The notes beneath the pieces were generated by a model. The model worked only from the letters and a program-made list of their open reading frames with translations, was not told where the DNA came from and searched no databases. From the NCBI RefSeq assembly GCF_008329715.1, contig NZ_VTSR01000009.1, positions 310,001-374,000 of the forward strand: a stretch of 64,000 nucleotides of DNA, written 5' to 3'. How positions within the stretch are numbered: position 1 is the first letter of the stretch; every line of letters starts with the position of its first letter. Position numbers and translations under genes: made by a program. Positions 63,832 through 64,000 of the stretch are shown here, one piece after another. The DNA is from Gimesia chilikensis. Lineage in GTDB: Bacteria; Planctomycetota; Planctomycetia; Planctomycetales; Planctomycetaceae.

Positions 63832-64000
63832 TCAGATCAGTTCGGCGATGGGGTCGCGGAGATCGAGCGTGTATTGCGGGCGGCCGGCGTGGTCGGGGAT
63901 TGTCGTGGTGGCGGGATCGATTCCCAGCTGGCGGTACAGAGTGGCAAAGACGTTCTGATAGTGCAGCGGTCGATCGAGGGGGACTTCGCCCAGGCGGTTG
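63832..64000 (-). CDS. DUF1501 family protein, C-terminal end
   Basis: A partial gene that enters from the right edge. The last ~56 residues (NRLGEVPLDRPLHYQNVFATLYRQLGIDP...DHAGRPQYTLDLRDPIAELI) match the end of DUF1501 proteins, and the stop is TGA 63832-63834. It is a second copy of the family seen at 1069-2247 but distinct in sequence. Confidence 0.85.
   Translation of the reverse strand, partial: NRLGEVPLDRPLHYQNVFATLYRQLGIDPATTTIPDHAGRPQYTLDLRDPIAELI

Overview
The window looks like chromosomal DNA of a planctomycete, most like the Gimesia/Planctomyces maris group. The reasons are lineage-typical families: DUF1501 and DUF1559 (prepilin-like) proteins, tetrahydromethanopterin (H4MPT) C1-transfer genes in a non-methanogen, several ECF sigma/anti-sigma pairs, a BamA with a long linker, and many secreted proteins of unknown function. 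Genus is inferred from gene content only. Most genes are ordinary chromosomal genes. There are no insertion-sequence transposases, phage genes or CRISPR arrays.

Layout. 1-2.3 kb: end of larC with a His-Asp tail, a small coiled-coil membrane protein and a Tat-exported DUF1501 protein. 2.3-11.6 kb: H4MPT genes (beta-RFAP synthase, DUF447, methylene-H4MPT dehydrogenase, fae, an ATP-grasp ligase), interrupted by bamA and an ECF sigma/anti-sigma pair whose anti-sigma ends in a CxxCH motif. 11.8-13.9 kb: an enolase-superfamily enzyme and an M50 protease. 14.16-15.7 kb: a complete retron by sequence and structure (promoter, a1/a2 stem, msr hairpins, long msd hairpin, retron-type reverse transcriptase). 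It is followed by a membrane-protein gene whose ribosome-binding site lies in a strong hairpin. 16.6-28.3 kb: topA, a SurA/PpiD-like membrane protein and a GldA/GldFG/DUF4340 ABC-export operon. 28.5-34 kb: anchored thioredoxin, a very acidic protein, panC, a second ECF sigma/anti-sigma pair and an SMP-30 lactonase-like protein. 35.2 kb: tRNA-His. 35.4-40.1 kb: WecA/MraY-like transferase, a His-rich membrane protein, a DUF1559 protein, dispersed repeats, an exported methyltransferase and a Trm112-like protein. 40.2-45.3 kb: a GntR-controlled catabolic locus (TIM-barrel isomerase, GntR, Gfo/Idh dehydrogenase, class III aminotransferase) with operator palindromes. 45.3-48.8 kb: TPR lipoprotein, AAA+ ATPase and a secreted protein. 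49.3-53.5 kb: tex, thpR and an EamA permease. 53.5-58.4 kb: hisA, hisH, a prepilin peptidase-like protein, aroK and a plant-like fused aroDE. 58.6-59.8 kb: a cupin-tetR operon with a tandem TetR operator over its promoter. 60.1-62.5 kb: a hybrid histidine kinase with an ethylene-receptor-type sensor domain. 62.5-64 kb: two copies of a 119-bp repeat, one inside a MITE-like inverted-repeat element, a secreted protein, and the end of a second DUF1501 gene.

The strongest candidate for an undescribed system is the retron at 14.16-15.7 kb with its possible membrane effector. Second is the ethylene-receptor-like kinase, which keeps all seven ligand-site residues of plant ETR1 at a constant offset. 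Everything here was read by eye from the sequence. No database search or folding program was run.
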